DNA from: Blautia_A aquisgranensis
Lineage (GTDB): Bacteria; Bacillota; Clostridia; Lachnospirales; Lachnospiraceae
Length of the DNA: 64,000 nt
Reading direction: 5' to 3'
Assembly (NCBI RefSeq): GCF_040096615.1
Contig: NZ_JBBMEJ010000015.1
Location: 1-64,000 of the forward strand
In this document: one piece after another, positions 59,992-64,000 of the stretch
How positions within the stretch are numbered: position 1 is the stretch's first letter
Layout of the letters: each line of letters starts with the position of its first letter
Made by a program: the position numbers and the translations under genes
The notes under the pieces: model-generated
The model's input: the letters and a program-made list of their open reading frames with translations, nothing else
Database searches by the model: none
Told to the model about the DNA's origin: nothing

Positions 59992-61137
59992 TTATTTCAG
60001 CCGGTGCATATAAGTCAGCTCATCCACAGAAGCATCGTCACTGGTCAGCATGGTATGAATATCCTCGATCATAGTTCCCAGTCCTGTTGTCTCCTGGAAA
60101 AGATTTTTGCCTGTGCACCAGACATTCCCATTCTTAACTGCCTTGAAATCTGCAAGGAGCTCGCTTTTTTCAAGAAGTTCATCAATCGTCTGAAGCTCTC
60201 CGTCGATGGTGCTGTTATAGATAATATAATCCGCATCCTTCGCTTTTGCATAAAATTCTTCCATCTGCATGTTCATGGTAGAAAGCGCATTATCGTTGGC
60301 TCCTGTATCCTCCGGAACATATTTGCCACCTGCCAGGGAGATCATCTCGGAAACATAATCTCCGCTCTTTCTTACATTCACAGCACCTGTGGAATTGATG
60401 TAAAAGAACGCTACGGTCTTATCCGTCTTGTCCGCTGTGAGGACCTTATCCAACTTGTCTGTCTGTTCCTTGAAAGCTTTTTCTGCAAGGTCTTCTTTTC
60501 CAAGGAGAACGGCGTAAAGCTTCATCCACTCTGTTCTTCCAAGTGGATGGCTCTCGTAACTGGAACGCTCCACAAGAACCGGAATTCCGAACTGTTCCAG
60601 CTTCTCTTCCACCTCCGGATTGTGATGAATCATGGTTGACTCGATTGCCAGGTCGCAGCCTTCATTAAGGATCAGCTCATAATCCGGCGCGCTATATTTG
60701 CCTGCGTAGATCATCTTCTTCTGCTTCATGGCATCTTTGGCTTCCTGGATATACCAGCCATCCTCCTTCGTTCCGGAGAGATGGATGCTGTCGATTCCGT
60801 CAATGGCACGAAAAAGATCCATGGCAGAAGTCGCAACCATATAAATATTGCTGATCGGCTGTTTCAGAACTACAATATCCGAAGGCAGGCCTTCCGGTGC
60901 TTCTTTTCCTTCCGGAACTACCAGAAACTGTCCTTCCTGATCAATAGTGATCAGTGCGTAACCTCCCTCGTAATAATCCACATTGAATTCCTTTGCATAA
61001 GAAAGCTCCATGCTGTGATCAAAAGTAAGATCCTTAATCTCTGTCGGTTTATGTTCTGTCTCTGCGGCCTGCACTCCCACGGTCATTCCCAGAACAAGAA
61101 GCATTGTCAGAACCAGATATTTAATTATTTTTTTCAT
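59992..61137 (-). CDS. ABC transporter substrate-binding protein without lipobox
   Basis: A 381-residue periplasmic-binding-protein-type receptor (FecB/BtuF class): DFAIEST-like and GGKYVPEDTGAN segments, and LLADFKAVKNGNVWCTGKNLFQETTGLG near the end. The leader MKKIIKYLVLTMLLVLGMTVGVQAAETE looks like a signal peptide or anchor but has no lipobox cysteine, unusual for a Gram-positive binding protein. It may be released or held by an uncleaved anchor. Its start overlaps the preceding gene by 4 bases. Confidence 0.88.
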   Translation of the reverse strand: MKKIIKYLVLTMLLVLGMTVGVQAAETEHKPTEIKDLTFDHSMELSYAKEFNVDYYEGGYALITIDQEGQFLVVPEGKEAPEGLPSDIVVLKQPISNIYMVATSAMDLFRAIDGIDSIHLSGTKEDGWYIQEAKDAMKQKKMIYAGKYSAPDYELILNEGCDLAIESTMIHHNPEVEEKLEQFGIPVLVERSSYESHPLGRTEWMKLYAVLLGKEDLAEKAFKEQTDKLDKVLTADKTDKTVAFFYINSTGAVNVRKSGDYVSEMISLAGGKYVPEDTGANDNALSTMNMQMEEFYAKAKDADYIIYNSTIDGELQTIDELLEKSELLADFKAVKNGNVWCTGKNLFQETTGLGTMIEDIHTMLTSDDASVDELTYMHRLK

Positions 61138-62123
61138 TTTTCTGCCTTTTTCATGGATGTGGAATCAAAGGTCAGCGTGTAGTCGATCTCATGAGGTGTA
61201 CTCATGGCTACGGTATCTGCTGTCACTTCCATCTCTGCATCAAAAACGGTGACCGGAATCTCAAATGTGGAATTTCCGTCTTTGTTTACCGGTGTGTATT
61301 TCTCGCCGTCAACGATCATATAATCATAATTCGGGCTGCTCCAGATGATGGTTGCTGTGGCTTCCTTGTCCTTAATCTCTATTTTTGCAGGAGACTCTAC
61401 CGTTGCTCTTCCTGAACCGCCGGCAAGTGTTACATCTGTTTCATAAGTTCCGTCCTCAAGCTTCAGGTCTTCCAGCTTCTTACCGTCGGATTTTTCAGCA
61501 GATTTCTTGCTGTCTGTGCTCTTGTCTTCCTTCGCATCATCGGATTTTTCTTCTTTTTTATCAGATGCTTCCGTTGTCTCTTCTGCTGCTGTATCATCCT
61601 TTTCCGGATTCTTGACGCTGACCTTATGGTCGTACCATTTTCCCTTCTCACCGAGGATTGCCACATCAAACTCCTCGTCAATAGCCGGTACCGGGATGTC
61701 AAAGCCATATACCTCTTCTGTATAACCATCGCTGTATTTCACAGTATCAGTGGTCGGCTCAATAATCTCGGCTCCGTCCTTTTCGGCATCCTCTGCTGTT
61801 CCCTGGAAAAGATTTACGATCTTTTTGGAAACCAGACTTACGTGAATGGTCATTTTTCCATCCTTTACTGTCAGTGTTCCCTTCTTGTCATTTGCCTCGT
61901 TTACATGAAACATACTGCTGTCTGTATCAAATTCTGCCTGGTAGGTACCATCCTCCAGTGTGCTTTCTTTGGCAGTATCTGTCTCCTTCTCGTCCTCTGC
62001 CTTGGCATCTTCACTGGATTCTGTCTTTGCGGAATCATCTTTTGCCATTACCGGCACAGATGCAAGCATCATGGCAGATGCACTTACCATTGCAAGAAGC
62101 AAATTTACATAACGTTTTTTCAT
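61134..62123 (-). CDS. Exported two-module surface protein, NEAT-like
   Basis: A 329-residue secreted protein. A signal peptide (to about residue 27) precedes an acidic linker and two beta-sandwich modules beginning EDGTYQAEFD and EDGTYETDVTL. The second module reads GGSGRATVESPAKIEIKD then TATIIWSSPNYDYMIVDGEKY, resembling NEAT-like domains that bind tetrapyrroles. The modules are joined by a Lys/Glu/Ser linker. No sortase motif is visible. Its place between a chelatase and a substrate-binding protein suggests it captures the transported ligand outside the membrane. The NEAT relation is a pattern impression only. Confidence 0.7.
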   Translation of the reverse strand: MKKRYVNLLLAMVSASAMMLASVPVMAKDDSAKTESSEDAKAEDEKETDTAKESTLEDGTYQAEFDTDSSMFHVNEANDKKGTLTVKDGKMTIHVSLVSKKIVNLFQGTAEDAEKDGAEIIEPTTDTVKYSDGYTEEVYGFDIPVPAIDEEFDVAILGEKGKWYDHKVSVKNPEKDDTAAEETTEASDKKEEKSDDAKEDKSTDSKKSAEKSDGKKLEDLKLEDGTYETDVTLAGGSGRATVESPAKIEIKDKEATATIIWSSPNYDYMIVDGEKYTPVNKDGNSTFEIPVTVFDAEMEVTADTVAMSTPHEIDYTLTFDSTSMKKAEK

Positions 62124-62261
62124 AATTAGTTTCTCCCTTCCTTATGTAAAACATTTTCTTAATATGAAGCATTTTTCTTGTATATACAGCATTTCAGGAA
62201 AGCACTCCATAAGCTCCTGTCTCATGCAGTACTCTCCTGAACCGCTGTTTTCAATAGCAAT

Positions 62262-62298
62262 CTGCCCGGAAGACAGTCTTCCTAGTCTTTCCGGGCAG
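62262..62298 (-). other. Hairpin between the chelatase and the surface-protein genes
   Basis: CTGCCCGGAA pairs with TTTCCGGGCAG around a short stem-loop, without a T-tract. Its site in a 223-base gap suggests an mRNA-processing or stabilising stem that uncouples the two genes' expression levels. Confidence 0.6.
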
Positions 62299-62346
62299 TT
62301 ACATTCATTTTCTATTTTTATCTGACTGAAGATCAGATATATATTT

Positions 62347-63642
62347 TTATTCTGCGGAATCCTCAGCGGAATCTGCGGATGCGTCAGACTCTGCAGAAGC
62401 ATCTGCGTCTGCGGACTCATCGGAGCTTCCAAGAGAATCGATTGCAGCTTTTGTATGATCTACATAGATCTGCTCAACAGCTTCAATTCTTCCAAGACCC
62501 TCGATCTGGCAGTCTACCTTGTCGAAGTCTCCGGATGCTGTAAACTGGCTCTTCCAGGAATCCTCCTCATCACCGGCCATATCGTTGTTTGCATGGTCAC
62601 CGGCAACAACCATCAGCGGACGAAGAACAACGTTCTTGTATCCTGCCTCTTTAACTTTCTCGATAACCTTATCACATGCGGTATCTTCCGGCTTACCCTC
62701 TACAGTACCGATGAAAGCGTTCTTGAGTCCAAGGTCTTCCATCTGTGTCTGCATCTGATCATATGTAATATTGGCTGTATGGGAAGTACCATGTCCCATG
62801 AATACAAATGCTGTACCAGCCTCTGCTGCTGCATCCATGCTGTCGAAACCAGCTTCCTTGCATGCTGTATCTGTGATAGCCTGTGCAACAGCTTTCTTAT
62901 CATCGTTGATCACAGTTGTATCGTCACCAACCTCACCAAGCATTGGCTCTGCAATTGCTACAGACTCAAATTTATCTTTATATTCGTTGATTGCTTCTGT
63001 CATCTCATCATACTCTGCGCCATGCATCAGATGTGTCGGCTGAACAACCAGATTCTTAACACCATTTGCCACTGCACGGTCAAGTGCCTGCTGCATGTTA
63101 TCAATATTCTCTCCGTCTCTTGCCTCAACATGGTTGATGATGATCTGTGCTGTGAAAGCTCTTCTTACAGACCAGTCCGGATATGCTTTTGCCAGGGCAT
63201 CCTCGATTCCTTTGACATCCTCTGCACGGCTGTCGTTGAAGGATGTACCAAAGCTTACTACCAGAAGCTCGTTCTCTCCGATCTCATCCTGGTTACGTGG
63301 ATCATCCTTGGAAGCATCACCTGTGTCACGTCCGAAGTAGTCCGGATCAGCGTTCTCTCCCTCTACCAGCTCTTTCTGTGCGTCGGTAAGTGCATCCCAT
63401 GCTTCCTTGGCTGCCTTGCAGTCCTCATCTGTTGTATCAGTTCTCTCCTGAACATAAATCTTATCGATCAGGGAAGCTACGTTGTCTGCTGCTTCTTTAT
63501 CTGCATCAGAAGTCTCTGTTGTAGTGTCCTCAGCACTCTCCTCTGTTGCGGAGTCATCTGCTGCCATTGCTGTTGTAGCTGCACCCATGGAACATGTCAT
63601 GGAAACTGCGAGCATCAGAGCTAACATAGTTTTTCTTTTCAT
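62347..63642 (-). CDS. cbiK: Exported CbiK-like anaerobic cobaltochelatase
   Basis: A 431-residue class II chelatase resembling CbiK, which inserts cobalt into sirohydrochlorin. The domain runs from about residue 123 (ENELLVVSFGTSFNDSR) to 405; candidate metal histidines are H204 (QPTHLMHGAEY) and H284 (FMGHGTSH). Unlike cytosolic CbiK it has a signal peptide (cleavage about AMA-AD at 27), an acidic linker, and a helical motif (AKEAWDALTDAQKELV, 78-93) seen in Firmicute surface proteins, plus an Asp/Ser tail. It should therefore act outside the membrane. It is the first gene of a cobalamin-riboswitch operon with a FecCD-type transporter. Confidence 0.88.
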   Translation of the reverse strand: MKRKTMLALMLAVSMTCSMGAATTAMAADDSATEESAEDTTTETSDADKEAADNVASLIDKIYVQERTDTTDEDCKAAKEAWDALTDAQKELVEGENADPDYFGRDTGDASKDDPRNQDEIGENELLVVSFGTSFNDSRAEDVKGIEDALAKAYPDWSVRRAFTAQIIINHVEARDGENIDNMQQALDRAVANGVKNLVVQPTHLMHGAEYDEMTEAINEYKDKFESVAIAEPMLGEVGDDTTVINDDKKAVAQAITDTACKEAGFDSMDAAAEAGTAFVFMGHGTSHTANITYDQMQTQMEDLGLKNAFIGTVEGKPEDTACDKVIEKVKEAGYKNVVLRPLMVVAGDHANNDMAGDEEDSWKSQFTASGDFDKVDCQIEGLGRIEAVEQIYVDHTKAAIDSLGSSDESADADASAESDASADSAEDSAE

Positions 63643-63689
63643 TTCTTATCGTCCTCTTTTCATGTATTTTCCAGATCTGCGATACATAC

Positions 63690-63815
63690 AAAAAACGGCT
63701 GCTCTCCGCGGCCGCCTGTCTTACATAAAGGATTCTCTTCGCAATACATAAAAAGAAGTTCTGTATTGTTATGGAGAATACAGATTCGTAAACCGCGAAT
63801 CTAGGATCTCTCAAT
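63690..63815 (-). promoter_or_regulatory. Riboswitch expression platform of the cbiK operon
   Basis: Between the aptamer and the gene are CTGTATT/AATACAG (near 63757-63783) and a short CGGC/GCCG hairpin followed by TTTTTTG (about 63690-63715). The second looks like the terminator. The remaining bases before the ATG hold only the ribosome binding site. Confidence 0.55.
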
Positions 63816-63816
63816 A

Positions 63817-63960
63817 AGGCAGTTCTCCTGACTTGGTTCAGCGCTGCTTTTCCTTCCCGGTCTCCCAGTGGTTTCAAAAACAGCTCCCCTTTCACAGTGA
63901 CGGTATCGTTCCGGATTCCCACCGGATTCTCTTTTACGCATCAGATCTGATGCAACCTTA
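63817..63960 (-). ncRNA. Cobalamin riboswitch upstream of cbiK
   Basis: Minus strand contains CCGGTGGGAATCCGG, CCGTCACTGTGA, AACCACTGGGAGACCGGGAAGG and the closing CCAAGTCAGGAGAACTGCC (63837-63818), in the order of the B12 aptamer. It should repress the cbiK-ABC operon when cobalamin is plentiful. The promoter probably lies at or beyond the window edge. Confidence 0.96.
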
Positions 63961-64000
63961 TCGCTATAACATTTGCACATATTCAATTTAATCTGGATGT

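Noticed and set aside
62455..63624. 389-codon plus-strand frame
   Set aside because: Antisense shadow of the chelatase gene with no ribosome binding site or domain.
63554..63922. 122-codon reading frame at the right edge
   Set aside because: It overlaps the cobalamin riboswitch and the start of cbiK and matches nothing.

Overview
The window looks like a chromosomal segment of a gut Firmicute of the family Lachnospiraceae. Blautia or a close relative is the best guess, from gene content and codon style only; no database was available. The basis is the low to moderate GC, strong AGGAGG-type ribosome binding sites, TTGACA/TATAAT promoters, meso-diaminopimelate dehydrogenase, several surface proteins with acidic repeats, and a B12-independent propanediol microcompartment typical of fucose-using Lachnospiraceae. 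I see no insertion sequence, prophage or CRISPR array.

Left third (1-22.8 kb): mainly housekeeping. The left edge holds the promoter and leader of what is probably an rRNA operon running leftward out of the window, then two tRNA-Ser genes, each with its own promoter. Next come ispD-tsaD-rnz and rimI-tsaB-tsaE (together carrying the t6A tRNA-modification genes tsaD, tsaB and tsaE), a cyclophilin, a YigZ-family protein, a class A penicillin-binding protein with a long Asp/Asn/Gly tail, a ROK glucokinase next to HPr kinase, uvrC, ftsH, a DUF1846 protein and an aldo/keto reductase-sbcD-sbcC operon.

Middle (22.8-45.5 kb): L-fucose catabolism. L-fucose isomerase is divergent from an AraC-type regulator, with an 8-bp inverted repeat between them. 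recQ, a TetR/DhaS-like regulator and a FucO-type lactaldehyde reductase follow. A 15-kb minus-strand cluster then encodes a glycyl-radical propanediol-utilisation bacterial microcompartment: B12-independent propanediol dehydratase and its activase, fuculose-phosphate aldolase, CoA-acylating aldehyde dehydrogenase, a zinc alcohol dehydrogenase, four BMC-H shell proteins, PduL, the BMC-P vertex, PduS, PduT, a DeoR regulator, PduQ and a PduO-HbpS fusion. The inferred route is fucose, fuculose, fuculose-1-phosphate (the kinase is not in this window), DHAP plus lactaldehyde, 1,2-propanediol (FucO), propionaldehyde in the compartment, then propanol (PduQ) or propionyl-CoA and propionyl-phosphate (PduP, PduL). 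Five of the presumed cargo proteins carry a similar amphipathic helix that looks like an encapsulation peptide.

Right third (45.5-64 kb): a PHP phosphoesterase, a small Cys-rich protein behind a cobalamin riboswitch with two terminators, two exported NlpC/P60-type wall hydrolases, meso-DAP dehydrogenase, a compact zinc-ribbon/DUF5685/DnaJ operon, an RlmI-type methyltransferase and an acidic DUF1002 protein. At the right edge is a second cobalamin-riboswitch operon: an exported CbiK-like chelatase, a two-module surface protein, a solute-binding protein without a lipobox, a FecCD permease and an ATPase with an extra C-terminal domain. This operon, probably for cobalt or corrinoid/tetrapyrrole acquisition, is the best candidate in the window for an under-described system.
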